This document shows, in pieces, positions 6,813-15,582 of a stretch of 32,351 nucleotides of DNA (positions within the stretch are counted from its first letter, which is position 1; every line of letters begins with the position of its first letter). The notes beneath the pieces are model-generated. The model searched no databases. It had not been told where the DNA came from and saw only the letters and a list, made by a program, of their open reading frames with translations. The stretch is from an uncultured Clostridia bacterium (lineage in GTDB: Bacteria; Bacillota; Clostridia; Christensenellales; UBA1242). A program made the position numbers and the translations under genes. Location: positions 1 through 32,351 of the forward strand of contig CALVML010000015.1 of the NCBI GenBank assembly GCA_944345705.1. The letters run 5' to 3'.

Positions 6813-8046
6813 TAGTATATTCCTCCTTAAATCTTGCAAGCGATTTAACTGACCTATCAAATAGATATGATAGCAATTTTTCATTTGTATAATCTTCTTG
6901 CTTTTCTATTATATCATAATCTTGCAAAATATCATTGCTTTTTGACAAATTTGTTTTAAGAATATTTTTACTTATAAAACCTATCATGCTTTCTTCATCA
7001 AGCGGAACAAGTACTCTATCCTTAAAGTAATTATTGACAGCCATTGCGGTTATATGCCCGCTGGCTATACTTTGGCTATAATCTTCAAAACCTAAAATAC
7101 TTCCTGTAAAAAATAAATTTTTATCTGTCTTTGATTGCCCAAATTCGTTTATAGCATACTTTGGATAGACATGCAGTCCTTCTTTTATCTTGCTTTCGCT
7201 TAATATGATGGCATTTTCAAAACCTGGCAAAGTTCTTATTATTTCACTTTGAGCGAGAGTATCTAAATTGCTTGCAATTGAGCATAATAGAAAGCCTTCG
7301 TCTTGCCTGACAATTGACAAAGTCGCATAGGGTTTTCTTTGCATATTCGAATTCAGCACAGGCATCATGCAAAGATTTCGCAAGCAGTCTTTGCCTTTTA
7401 AAGCAAGGTCCTCTAAACTTTTTGGATAAATCTTAAAATCGCCCTTTAATATCTGCTCGTTTAACTTCTCAATCACCTTATTTACAAATCTCACATACAT
7501 ATCATAATCTAAATGCAAAAAACCATTTTTGCCATCAAAAGTGATTTTACTTGTATCTATATTTGTAATTATTGGATATTTATATTTACAAGTCATACAT
7601 TTCATAGAGCCAAGTTTTTGAAGCAAGAATTTTGAAAGACTTTCGCTTGTATTGTTGCCAGAGGCGATGATATTTATCTCATTTGTATTGATTGAAGTTA
7701 TCGGAAAATTAAAATACTCAATATTCCTATTATTTTTGACCATTTCTAAGCCTAAATTATATATTTCTCCCTCAGTGCAACCACGATAGCCCTGACTTTT
7801 TAAAAGTTCCTCTTGCCGAATAAGTGGACTGCCTAAAAATGAAAGCTCTCGTTTAAGTAGCGCGTCAAAAAGTTCGCGTTTTGGCGAAAGAGTGCTCTTT
7901 TTACTGCATTTTGCACAATTATATGTATGTTTGCCTTCATAGTCAAATAAGTTTACTTTGATATCATGACCTGCCAAAAACAAGGCACATTCTATACCAG
8001 AATATCCACAACCTATCACATTAACAATATTTTTAACATAACTCAT
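6796..8046 (-). CDS. Divergent TrmFO (Gid)-like FAD protein with two CxxC motifs
   Basis: 416 residues. The FAD-binding loop [10 protein letters not shown] begins near residue 8. The region [11 protein letters not shown]...[15 protein letters not shown] and the C-terminal [28 protein letters not shown] align with the matching TrmFO motifs (RPYA.VQLRQD; FFAGQITGVEGY..SAASG). TrmFO makes 5-methyluridine 54 in tRNA using methylene-tetrahydrofolate and FAD. Position before hslVU matches the classic trmFO-(codV)-clpQ-clpY order; xerC/codV and codY are absent here. The protein is strongly divergent. The usual GCMPVE cysteine is replaced by IYPKSLE (about 205-211), and two CxxC pairs occur (Cys44/47 and Cys150/153) that could bind metal. 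Enzyme activity is uncertain. The SD is GAGG, 8 nt before the ATG. Confidence 0.75.
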   Translation of the reverse strand: MSYVKNIVNVIGCGYSGIECALFLAGHDIKVNLFDYEGKHTYNCAKCSKKSTLSPKRELFDALLKRELSFLGSPLIRQEELLKSQGYRGCTEGEIYNLGLEMVKNNRNIEYFNFPITSINTNEINIIASGNNTSESLSKFLLQKLGSMKCMTCKYKYPIITNIDTSKITFDGKNGFLHLDYDMYVRFVNKVIEKLNEQILKGDFKIYPKSLEDLALKGKDCLRNLCMMPVLNSNMQRKPYATLSIVRQDEGFLLCSIASNLDTLAQSEIIRTLPGFENAIILSESKIKEGLHVYPKYAINEFGQSKTDKNLFFTGSILGFEDYSQSIASGHITAMAVNNYFKDRVLVPLDEESMIGFISKNILKTNLSKSNDILQDYDIIEKQEDYTNEKLLSYLFDRSVKSLARFKEEYTSGKRV

Positions 8047-8171
8047 TTTAAGCCTCTTAAAATATGCTTTCTTATTTTATACTACTATAAAAATCTTGAA
8101 AAGTAAAAGTATTTAAGAAAAATTGCGAAATATTTCGAGTTTTGTCTAAAATTTAAACTTTATATGCATAA

Positions 8172-8205
8172 ACAAAAATTCTCCTTGTTTAAGGAGAAGT
8201 TTTTA
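8172..8205 (-). terminator. Rho-independent terminator downstream of the U32 gene
   Basis: TTCTCCTT (8179-8186) pairs with AAGGAGAA (8191-8198) around loop GTTT. A T-rich tract follows on the minus strand, and an A-rich tract precedes the stem, so it could work both ways. The U32 stop lies about 100 nt upstream; the stretch between (8206-8297) shows only a weak TTATGT/ACATAA pairing. Confidence 0.75.
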
Positions 8206-8297
8206 GAATAACCTTTACAACCTTCAAAAAGCACTTATGTGGCAAGAATTATTTACATAAACGCTAGGCACTTTTAAGTCTTTACGTCAAATTAAAA

Positions 8298-9476
8298 TTA
8301 TTTTCTTAAGATATCACCCTTTTTGAGATGATAAGGGCAATTGATAGTAACCACTTCTTGCACGCGTTTTGCGTCTTGAATTTCTGAGCCATCGCTTGCA
8401 AAGATTTTTTCTATTTTTATGGTCTTTAAGAAATTATCGTCAGGCGAAAGCACTTCTAGTATGTCGCCAACCATGAAACGATTTCTCATTTCCACTTTGA
8501 CAAAGCCCTCACTTTCATCTTCCACAACCTTTGCGATGAATTGTGCTGTCTGAATAGGCATTGATGACTCAATATATTCCTTGTCATCACTATTAAAGTA
8601 GAATCCTGTAGTATAACGGCGATGTGATGTCTTTTCAAGTTCATCATGCAGTTTGTCACTCTCTAGTGTTTTATCGATCGCTCGTCTATAGGCATTGACA
8701 ACACTTGCTACATAGTAGTCAGATTTCATTCTACCTTCAATCTTAAGTGAGCAAATTCCAGCCTTTTCAAGCTCATCTAGATGATCGATCATGCAAAGAT
8801 CTTTTGAATTGAGTATATATGTTCCTCGCTCGTCCTCTTCAATAGGATATTCCTCGTCCTTATTTTCCTCTCTAATTGTATACTTCCACCTGCAAGCCTG
8901 CACACAAGCACCGCGATTGCTATCTCTGCCTGTCATATAGTTTGAAAGCAGACATCGTCCTGAATAAGAAATACACATTGCTCCATGCACAAACGCCTCT
9001 ATTTCAAGTCTATCTCCAATATTTTCATGCATCTTTTTGATGTTTTCAAGGTTCATCTCTCTTGCAAGCACCAGCCTGGTCACTCCTAAGTCTGCAAAAA
9101 ACTCAGCACTATATGAATTGTTTATATTTGCCTGCGTTGAAACATGGACATTCAGTGACGGGAAATTCTTGCGAAGATAGTAGATCACTCCAACATCACT
9201 CACAATCACGCCGTCCACCTTTGCTTTAATAAGAAGATTGAGATAGTCATCTATATGCTCAAAATCACTGTCATTTGCCACAATGTTTAAAGTGACATAT
9301 CCTTTTTTGCCATTTTCATGAAGAAACTGCATTGCCTTGACAATCTCATCATCATCAAAATTGCCAGCAAATGCACGAAGCCCATACATTTTGCCAGCAA
9401 AATAGACTGCATCCGCGCCAAAATGTACAGCTGTCACAAGTTTTTCAAAATTGCCTGCAGGGGCAAGTAATTCCAT
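8298..9476 (-). CDS. Peptidase U32 family protein (YrrO/TrhP-like)
   Basis: 392 residues. It opens with MELLAPAGNFEKL, the U32 N-terminus, and carries the signature EAFVHGAMCISYSGRCLLSN followed by NRGACVQACRWKY, with the conserved cysteines that in relatives hold an iron-sulfur cluster. The best-studied relatives (TrhP/YegQ, B. subtilis YrrN/YrrO, RlhA) hydroxylate tRNA U34 or 23S rRNA using prephenate; others are called collagenase-like peptidases. The length with a C-terminal beta domain (about 310-392) fits TrhP-like members better than the short ones. The SD GGAG lies 8 nt from the ATG. No partner U32 gene is adjacent, whereas B. subtilis has two in tandem. The exact substrate cannot be set from sequence. 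Confidence 0.88.
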   Translation of the reverse strand: MELLAPAGNFEKLVTAVHFGADAVYFAGKMYGLRAFAGNFDDDEIVKAMQFLHENGKKGYVTLNIVANDSDFEHIDDYLNLLIKAKVDGVIVSDVGVIYYLRKNFPSLNVHVSTQANINNSYSAEFFADLGVTRLVLAREMNLENIKKMHENIGDRLEIEAFVHGAMCISYSGRCLLSNYMTGRDSNRGACVQACRWKYTIREENKDEEYPIEEDERGTYILNSKDLCMIDHLDELEKAGICSLKIEGRMKSDYYVASVVNAYRRAIDKTLESDKLHDELEKTSHRRYTTGFYFNSDDKEYIESSMPIQTAQFIAKVVEDESEGFVKVEMRNRFMVGDILEVLSPDDNFLKTIKIEKIFASDGSEIQDAKRVQEVVTINCPYHLKKGDILRK

Positions 9477-9579
9477 AATTCTCTCCTTTTTATTGCTTTC
9501 GTTTATTTTTTAGTATTTTTTTCATTATTTTCTTGTTTTATTTGATTTTTTTTGATTTTTTTTTGTTTTTCATTTTAAT

Positions 9580-10314
9580 TCAATTTTCTTTTTGCATCCT
9601 TTTTCTCGATTTTTCTTCACGCTTCCAATTGATAAAGCCGAATAAATTTGATAGAGTAAAAACTGCAAATACAATAACAATAGGTATATTTCCAAAACTT
9701 TGCCCTTGTCCGTTTATAATAAGTAAAAGCCATAAAAGCAAGGCAATTATATTAAGACAGGTAAAGAATAAAAACATGTAAATACTCTTTCTCATCAAAA
9801 GATAGTTGCCTATTATTGTGAAGAATGCAGATAGACAGGCGATGAGTAAATTTGGCGTATTAAGTGCATTTAACACAAAGAAAAGCGCAATAGTCAAGCA
9901 AATCGCAACTATGAATAGACACAACCATTCACTTATCGATATCTTATTGCTCTCAACCTTACTTTGTTTCGAACTGCCTTTAAGCCAACTATATAATGAC
10001 GCCAATAGTAATGGCAAAACTATTGCAACATTTAGAATAGCTTCTCCATAATTCCTATTCAAAAAAGACTGAATAATATAAAGTATAGATTGAATAATGC
10101 CAAAAACTATAGAAATTTTAAGCCCAACAGCCAAAGTGCCAACATAAATAATTGCAAAGATAGAGAAAAAGATTGTCAAAGCACTACTTTTTGCAATTAT
10201 TGAGAGAACTACTACACTTATAAGCCCTATAGAAAGATATAGAATTTCAGCCCAGTGAAATAGTTTAAAGAAATTTTTGACTTTTTCAAGCAGTTTTGAT
10301 GTTTTTATATTCAT
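9580..10314 (-). CDS. pnuC: PnuC-type nicotinamide riboside/mononucleotide transporter
   Basis: 244 residues with about seven hydrophobic segments. PnuC-like marks are FGIIQSILYIIQSFLNRNYGEAILN in the middle, SLYSWLKGS, and the C-terminal TLSNLFGFINWKREEK, which resembles the family ending with Tyr/Phe-Gly-x-x-Asn-Trp-Lys. PnuC proteins bring nicotinamide riboside across the membrane for NAD synthesis by facilitated diffusion. The N-terminal 25 residues are basic and cytoplasmic. The SD is weak (AAGGC, 6 nt before the ATG). No NiaR site or NAD riboswitch is visible in the 116 bp upstream, which are nearly pure A/T. The substrate could also be another vitamin (PnuT/PnuX-like), so the symbol is given on family grounds only. 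Confidence 0.72.
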   Translation of the reverse strand: MNIKTSKLLEKVKNFFKLFHWAEILYLSIGLISVVVLSIIAKSSALTIFFSIFAIIYVGTLAVGLKISIVFGIIQSILYIIQSFLNRNYGEAILNVAIVLPLLLASLYSWLKGSSKQSKVESNKISISEWLCLFIVAICLTIALFFVLNALNTPNLLIACLSAFFTIIGNYLLMRKSIYMFLFFTCLNIIALLLWLLLIINGQGQSFGNIPIVIVFAVFTLSNLFGFINWKREEKSRKRMQKEN

Positions 10315-10430
10315 ATTTTGCCTTTTTGTTTAAAATATTTTGCGTTTTTATTTAATTATAATTAATTTTAATTTAATTAAAATAGATTTTTTGTTTTATT
10401 CCCACTTTTCAACTTTAAAAGAATAAAATT

Positions 10431-11489
10431 TTACAAAGGTACTACTGCACTTGCTGTAAGGGATAGATCGGCAAGACCTAGTCCGCTTTTTAGCATATAG
10501 TAGCCGGCACTTGCAATCATAGCTCCATTGTCAGTGCAATATTTAAGCAGTGGACTAAAGTATTCTATATCGTTCTCCTTGCAAATTTTAGATAGCTTTT
10601 CCTTTAATCTAGAATTTGCACCAACTCCGCCAGCGACTACAAGTTTTTTTATGCCAGTTTTGAAGCAGGCTTTTATAGCTTTGTCTGCAAGTTCATCTGT
10701 CACACACTCTTGAAAAGAACATGCGATGTCACAGACAGGGATATCTTCGCCACGCTGATGCATGTTATGCACAAGATTTACAACTTCAGTTTTAATACCA
10801 CTGAAAGAAAAATTGAGAGTGTTTTTTAGACTCTTTGATACAGTGAAATTAAAGTTTGGCTTTCCATCCTTTGCCACCCTATCAATCTCAGGTCCGCCAG
10901 GATAATTTAACCCAAGCACGCGCGCAACTTTATCAAATGCTTCACCTACTGCGTCATCTACTGTCGAACCAAGCAAGGTATGCTTGTTATAGTCTTCCAC
11001 CTTTAATATGGCAGTATGCCCGCCACTTATCATAAGACAGATAAAAGGCGGAGTAAGTTCTTTATATGAGATATAGTTTGCACCAATATGCCCCATTACA
11101 TGACTGACCTTAATAAGTGGCACTTGCAAAGTATAGGCAAGGGCTTTTGCAAAATTCACTCCAACAAGTAGTGCACCAATAAGCCCAGCGCCAAAAGTAA
11201 CCGCTACCGCATCAATATCCTCTTTTACAATACCTGCCTCTTTCAAGGCAAGATCAAAAATGCTAGAAATCGCACTGACATGATTGCGTGATGCCACTTC
11301 TGGCACAACTCCACCAAATCGCCTATGAATTTCTATTTGAGATGCAACTATGTTTGACAAAACTTCCCTTCCATTTTTTACTACTGCAATTGAAGTTTCA
11401 TCACAAGACGATTCAATGGAAAGGATGATAACATCTTTTTGTGTCTTTAACTTTTCAAATTTTTCTTTTACAATTTCGCTATAATTCAC
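10431..11489 (-). CDS. tsaD: tRNA N6-threonylcarbamoyladenosine transferase TsaD
   Basis: 352 residues of the Kae1/TsaD family, which transfers threonylcarbamoyl to A37 of ANN-decoding tRNAs with TsaB and TsaE. Visible motifs are ILSIESSCDETS at the N-terminus, the metal-binding HVMGH, MISGGHTAIL, FSFSGIKTEV, VVAGGVGANSRL and the terminal DNGAMIA. The start is GTG at 11489; a TATAAT -10 box ends six bases upstream and no SD is present, which predicts a leaderless transcript. Its product is the substrate of TcdA, encoded 6 kb away on the same strand. The TsaB and TsaE genes are not in this window. Confidence 0.96.
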   Translation of the reverse strand: MNYSEIVKEKFEKLKTQKDVIILSIESSCDETSIAVVKNGREVLSNIVASQIEIHRRFGGVVPEVASRNHVSAISSIFDLALKEAGIVKEDIDAVAVTFGAGLIGALLVGVNFAKALAYTLQVPLIKVSHVMGHIGANYISYKELTPPFICLMISGGHTAILKVEDYNKHTLLGSTVDDAVGEAFDKVARVLGLNYPGGPEIDRVAKDGKPNFNFTVSKSLKNTLNFSFSGIKTEVVNLVHNMHQRGEDIPVCDIACSFQECVTDELADKAIKACFKTGIKKLVVAGGVGANSRLKEKLSKICKENDIEYFSPLLKYCTDNGAMIASAGYYMLKSGLGLADLSLTASAVVPL

Positions 11490-11495
11490 ACTTAG

Positions 11496-11524
11496 ATTAT
11501 ATCAAAAGAAAACAATTTTTACAA
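11496..11524 (-). promoter_or_regulatory. Promoter of tsaD, placed for a leaderless mRNA
   Basis: TTGTAA (11524-11519), a 17-nt spacer and a perfect TATAAT (11501-11496) on the minus strand, then six bases to the GTG start. Confidence 0.78.
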
Positions 11525-11697
11525 GTAAAACAATAATTTTGTGTGTTTTAATGCGGATAATAAAAAAAATACACCTTGACAAAGATATCAAAGCGTATTT
11601 AAAAAGTTTGCAAATAGCAAGTAAAAAAAATTATTAAATATAAAAACAAATATTAAAAAGTCATTTGTCACTTAAAAAATTTGATTTTTGACATAAA

Positions 11698-12267
11698 TCA
11701 TTTACAAAATGTTAACTTATAATATCTTTTTAGTTTTTTATATATTTTTCGCCTTTTCAAAGATTTTAATGCGGATAAGGCTAGGCTATAGTAGGTCTTG
11801 ATTTCTTCTTTGCTTCCATTGAATCTTTTAAAAAATTCTTCTCCAATATAACAATAATCAAGATAAATAGCACGCAAATTTGAAAGTTTGTCGGCACAGT
11901 TTATAAGTTTAACCTCGTCATTTTCCTTAGACAGTTTTTCCATGTGCTGTCTTTTTCTTTCCATATATGGAAGCGATTTGTCTTCGCTTTCACATTTTAC
12001 ATAACTTGCAACTCTATCGCCAAAGTTTTCTATTATCTCATCTTCTTGAGTATCAGTATCCTCTATTGTATCGTGTAAAATTCCTCCTATTAGTACATCT
12101 ATAGGCGCGTTTTCTTCTTTTAGCAACATATATACATCATATAGATGGACAATGTAAGGTATTTTTGTGCCCTTCCTGTATTGCCCTTTATGTTTAATAG
12201 TTGCAAATTCAAAAGCCCTGTCAATTTTATCTAAATCACTTTTTGTGAAAACCATTTCTTCTTTCAT
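11698..12267 (-). CDS. Stand-alone RelA/SpoT-type HD hydrolase (small alarmone hydrolase)
   Basis: 189 residues from an ATG at 12267 with SD AAAGGAG 5 nt upstream; an upstream ATG at 12315 lacks an SD. The whole protein is one HD domain of the RelA/SpoT kind: HKGQYRKGTKIPYIVHL (His26, His41), GILHDTIEDTD (His65, Asp66, Glu69, Asp70) and NCADKLSNLRAI (Asp126), the metal ligands of the ppGpp 3'-pyrophosphohydrolase. No synthetase or TGS/ACT domain is present, as in MESH1 and small alarmone hydrolases. It probably removes (p)ppGpp or a related nucleotide. The C-terminal 25 residues are very basic (LKRRKIYKKLKRYYK), possibly an RNA or ribosome contact. Element B lies upstream. Confidence 0.8.
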   Translation of the reverse strand: MKEEMVFTKSDLDKIDRAFEFATIKHKGQYRKGTKIPYIVHLYDVYMLLKEENAPIDVLIGGILHDTIEDTDTQEDEIIENFGDRVASYVKCESEDKSLPYMERKRQHMEKLSKENDEVKLINCADKLSNLRAIYLDYCYIGEEFFKRFNGSKEEIKTYYSLALSALKSLKRRKIYKKLKRYYKLTFCK

Positions 12268-12364
12268 ATATCTCCTTTGTATAAAACAACTTTCATTATT
12301 GTTCTTTTCTAGCAATAAAAATTATTACAGCATGAATTTCAATTACAGTCTGAGTTTTGAATAC

Positions 12365-12462
12365 TGACAAAGAAGTGCTCGCTTTAAAAAGCGAGCAGTT
12401 TTTGCGTTACATCCGCAAAAACTAGAAATTTTAAACGCGTTTAAAATTTCACTTCTTTGTCA
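12365..12462. repeat. Four-armed nested palindromic element B (98 bp)
   Basis: The closing stem TGACAAAGAAGT (12365-12376) pairs perfectly with ACTTCTTTGTCA (12451-12462). Inside are three abutting hairpins: GCTCGCTTT with loop AA (12377-12396); AGTTTTTGCG with loop TTACATC (12397-12423); and a loopless 26-bp palindrome with half GAAATTTTAAACG (12425-12450). Only A12424 and the loops are unpaired. It begins 25 bp beyond the prfB stop. Its size, arm number and arrangement match element A, but the arm sequences differ. Confidence 0.9.
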
Positions 12463-12487
12463 TATCAATGTAAACAAGTTTTTATAG

Positions 12488-13589
12488 TCACATCTGTATT
12501 TTTTTAAGATAATCATTGATAAATTCTTGAATATTGCCATCCATAACCGATTGAATATTGCTGTCTTCATAACCTGTTCGGTGATCTTTTACGAGAGTAT
12601 AAGGGCAGAAAACATAACTTCTTATTTGACTTCCCCATTCAATCTTCTTTACTTCGCCTCTGACCTTTGCCATCTCTTCCATTTCTTTTTCTTCGGCACG
12701 CTCAACAAGTTTTGAGTATAACATCTGCATAGCGATTTCTCTATTTTGAATTTGTGATCTTTCATTTTGACAGGCAACTACAATACCAGTCGGAATATGT
12801 GTGATCCTTATTGCACTTTCAGTTTTGTTGACATGCTGACCACCTGCTCCGCTTGCCCTAAAGGTATCAATTTTTAAATCTTCTGGTCGTAAATCAATAT
12901 CTGGTTTTTCTTCAATCTTTGGCATAACCTCACAGCTAGCAAAAGATGTATGTCGTCTTGCATTTGAATCAAATGGCGAAATTCGAACAAGTCTGTGTAC
13001 CCCCTTCTCTGCTTTCAAAAAACCGTAAGCATAGCTTCCGCAGACTTCAAAAGTGATAGATTTTATTCCTGCCTCATCTCCATCAAGAACATCAAGCACC
13101 TTAAGTTTAAAATCATTTTTCTCGCAATACATTTTATACATTCTAAAAAGCATCTGTGTCCAATCTTGTGCTTCCGTTCCACCTGCTCCAGAATGAAGGG
13201 TGATAATGGCATCAAAGCTGTCATACTTTCCGCGAAGCAATGATTGCACTTTGGCTTTCTCCACATTTTCTTCAAGCAAGTGAAGTGCACTTTCAAGCTC
13301 GTCCCCAAGACTTTGATCTTGACCTTCTTCTATAAGTTCAACATAGGCATTGCAGTCATCAAGACCGCTTTCAAGCCCTTTTATCATATCAAGTTTGCCA
13401 TCAATCTCCTTAATCTTCTTGCCAACCTTAGTCACGCGGGCACTGTCAAGATAGAAATCTGGCTCAGACTGCTGAGCTTTCAGCCCTTCTATTTCCTTTT
13501 CAAGACTTGCCTTGTCAAAGACACTCCTTAATAAAATCTATTTCGCTTTTGCAAACAGATAGTCTTTCTTTTACATTATCAATAATCAT
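12488..13589 (-). CDS. prfB: Peptide chain release factor 2, with programmed +1 frameshift
   Basis: The gene starts at ATG 13589 (SD AAAGGAG), reads 24 codons to CTT (13520-13518), meets TGA (13517-13515) and continues +1 from GAC at 13516. The total is 366 residues, as in B. subtilis and E. coli. RF2 marks in the joined protein are the stop-codon recognition motif SPF (204-206, within RISPFDSNARRH) and the peptide-release motif GGQ (249-251). RF2 reads UGA and UAA. The frameshift senses RF2 level: slow termination at UGA favours shifting and more RF2. An in-frame GTG at 13435 gives a shorter open frame, but it is not the start. A TTGAAA-N16-TAATAT promoter is plausible near 13640-13670. Confidence 0.97.
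13514..13528 (-). promoter_or_regulatory. RF2 programmed frameshift site
   Basis: On the minus strand an SD-like AGGAG (13528-13524) stands three bases before CTT TGA C (13520-13514). This is the canonical spacing and slippery context of bacterial prfB. Confidence 0.96.
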
Positions 13590-13857
13590 ATTAACTCCTT
13601 TTAGTTATCTATAAAAAGACAAGTAATAAATAAAAGTCTTTTCTTTTATATATTATCAAATTCTCTATATTTTTCAAAGTTTTTTTAAAAAGATAATTTA
13701 ACAAAACTTTCAAAGTAATTTAAAAATTAAATTTCAATGTGTCGACAAATTAAATTTTACTTAAGCCTTGAGTAACACAATTATCCTTGCTTACATATAA
13801 TTTTAGTAGTTGGGTTTACAAAACTAGTAAACACAAAAAAATTTAATGGAGGTAAAA

Positions 13858-14517
13858 ATGTCATTTTATATCAACAACACAAATCCAAACCGACCGGGGC
13901 CAATATCAGGAAACGCTATGGGTGGGATTTGTGAAAAAGTACTTATCGAAACAACTAAAGTATTTGACGCGTGCGTATCTCAAACAACAGAAACAGGTGT
14001 CGTACTCGTTGTAACAAACCAAAACCCTGCAAACCCTGTTCAACCGCTTACTTTTATATCGGCAACAAATCAAATAGGCTCTAGTATAACGGTTTCAGAT
14101 ATTGTGATAGATAGAATAGATCAAAATTCTAATTATGCAAATGTATCTATGACAATAACTATTCCATTAACAGTGACCTATAGAGATGCAAATGGCGTGA
14201 TAGGTACAGGCACAAGTTCGATAACATTCACAAAGAGTGCAGTCTTATTTGTACCACAACCATCATTCACACCTGTTGAAATCAAGGCAAACGCAGTGTT
14301 CTCAAGCCAAATAGGCTCGTATACTGGCGAAAATACTTTCACCGTCACTGGTTGTTTACAAGTTGTACTGAAGGTAACTGCCCTCGTTGATTTACTCGTT
14401 CCATCTTATGGATATCCTGTAATTCCACCATGCCAAGCATGTCAAAACTGTCAAGCATGTCAAGGCCTTGCAGACCTTCCACTCTATCCAACTGCATCAC
14501 AATTAAATAGATTCTAA
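13858..14517 (+). CDS. Uncharacterised clostridial-type protein with Cys-rich tail
   Basis: 219 residues from the ATG at 13858, which has GGAGG 5 nt upstream; the ATG at 13846 would put that SD inside the gene and is rejected. The N-terminus has a short Asn/Pro-rich lead, then GGICEKVLIETTKVFDACV (Cys25, Cys39), a segment I recall from unnamed proteins of Clostridia. The middle is Thr/Val/Ile-rich beta-strand-like sequence, and the tail carries CQACQNCQACQ. There is no signal peptide or membrane segment. The strong SD and terminator and the monocistronic, opposite-strand layout suggest high or special expression. A spore-coat or envelope role is possible (Cys-rich tail; -10-like CATATAAT at 13794-13801 loosely resembles late sporulation promoters), but this is speculation. 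Confidence 0.75.
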   Translation: MSFYINNTNPNRPGPISGNAMGGICEKVLIETTKVFDACVSQTTETGVVLVVTNQNPANPVQPLTFISATNQIGSSITVSDIVIDRIDQNSNYANVSMTITIPLTVTYRDANGVIGTGTSSITFTKSAVLFVPQPSFTPVEIKANAVFSSQIGSYTGENTFTVTGCLQVVLKVTALVDLLVPSYGYPVIPPCQACQNCQACQGLADLPLYPTASQLNRF

Positions 14518-14549
14518 AGTAGATAACTTTAAGAAATCTATTAATTGAA

Positions 14550-14585
14550 AACACCTAAGGTAAAATTAAAACCTTAGGTGTTTTT
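14550..14585 (+). terminator. Rho-independent terminator of the 13858 gene
   Basis: ACACCTAAGGT (14551-14561) pairs perfectly with ACCTTAGGTGT (14571-14581) around a 9-nt A-rich loop and is followed by TTTTT. Confidence 0.93.
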
Positions 14586-14687
14586 CATGTATATGCTAAA
14601 AAGTTTTTTAAAAGTAAATTAAAAAATATTTGTTTTCAAACTAAACTTTAAAATATAAAATTATCAAAAAAAGTTGCAATTTTGACC

Positions 14688-15476
14688 TTATTTTGCGTTT
14701 TTAAAGGCAAAATCTACAATATTTTCAATATTTTTAGTAAAATTTTCGCAATTATTGTCTTTTTTGAAATGTATAAGATATTCAATGTTGCCACCTTTAC
14801 CTTTGATAGAAGATGGCGAAATATCGACAACAGTAAAACCTAAATCTTTGCAAAAATTCAAAAACTCATTTAATAAAAAGATATGTACCTTTTTATCTTT
14901 TATTATTCCCTTTCCCTTTCTTGCCAACTGCTTGCCACATTCAAATTGTGGTTTAAAGAGAAGCACCATCTCTTTTTCGTTTCCAAAAAGCGATTTAATC
15001 TTCGGTAGTATCTTTGTTAGTGAAATAAATGAAATGTCGCCAATTATTATATCAGTGTCTGCAACTTGAGATAATGTAATGTCACGAAAATCTGTCTTTT
15101 CAATATTGACGACCTTTTCGCTTGCTAAAAGTGTTTTATCAAGTTGATCTTCACCTACATCAACAGCATACACCTTTAAAGCACCACGTAAAAGTGCCAC
15201 CTGAGTGAAACCGCCAGTAGACGCACCTATATCAAGGACAACTTTGCCTGTAAAATCGAGTTTAAAATCTTCTATAGCACCGAGTAGTTTATATGCCCCG
15301 CGTGACACATAGCGCTCTTTGCTAACCAATTCTATACAATTTTCATCTACCAAAAAGGAAGGTTTACAGCAAACCTTTCCGTCTACTAAAACTGAGCCAT
15401 TTTTAATATAACTTTGCGCTTTGGCTCTAGTCAGACCGTACATTTTCGATAATCTTAAATCTAGTCTTTCTTCCAT
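14688..15476 (-). CDS. tlyA: TlyA family rRNA 2'-O-methyltransferase (S4 + FtsJ-like)
   Basis: 262 residues from the ATG at 15476, which has AAGG 6 nt upstream; a TTG two codons earlier is less likely. An S4 RNA-binding domain covers residues 1-60 (LSKMYGLTRAKAQSYIKNGSVLVDG). An FtsJ-type methyltransferase domain follows with the SAM loop VVLDIGASTGGFTQ near 80, DVGEDQLD, and GDISFISLTKILP. The family 2'-O-methylates cytidines of 16S and 23S rRNA and is often misnamed hemolysin. In many Clostridia it sits between dxs and a NAD kinase gene; here it stands alone. A TTGACA occurs upstream, but at 24 bp from the nearest TATAAG it does not form a convincing promoter. Confidence 0.93.
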   Translation of the reverse strand: MEERLDLRLSKMYGLTRAKAQSYIKNGSVLVDGKVCCKPSFLVDENCIELVSKERYVSRGAYKLLGAIEDFKLDFTGKVVLDIGASTGGFTQVALLRGALKVYAVDVGEDQLDKTLLASEKVVNIEKTDFRDITLSQVADTDIIIGDISFISLTKILPKIKSLFGNEKEMVLLFKPQFECGKQLARKGKGIIKDKKVHIFLLNEFLNFCKDLGFTVVDISPSSIKGKGGNIEYLIHFKKDNNCENFTKNIENIVDFAFKNAK

Positions 15477-15545
15477 ATTCAACCTTATATATTTTGAAAA
15501 AAATTACTTTGCTTGTCAACTTATTTTAAAAATTTGCTTAAATAA

Positions 15546-15582
15546 AAAATGCCAAAATGGACATTCTCCATATTGACATTTT
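15546..15582 (-). terminator. Terminator of the 15581-16057 gene
   Basis: A 16-nt arm (15546-15561) pairs with 15567-15582 at 14 positions; one of the two remaining positions becomes G-U on the minus strand. A run of six T follows on the minus strand. The stem overlaps the stop codon. Confidence 0.8.

Noticed and set aside
6813..6884. Longer HslV from an ATG at 6884
   Set aside because: No SD, residues not HslV-like, and the GTG at 6812 has a perfect AAGGAGG and the expected short propeptide.
13436..13589. prfB appearing broken by a frameshift at its 5' end
   Set aside because: The break is at the exact canonical RF2 programmed site, and the joined length is normal, so this is regulation and not a pseudogene.
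13846..13857. Upstream ATG for the Cys-tail gene
   Set aside because: It would place the perfect GGAGG inside the coding region; the ATG at 13858 has correct spacing.
15483..15525. Leaderless tlyA promoter
   Set aside because: TTGACA is 24 bp from the nearest TATAAG-like box, and an AAGG SD is present, so the evidence is mixed.
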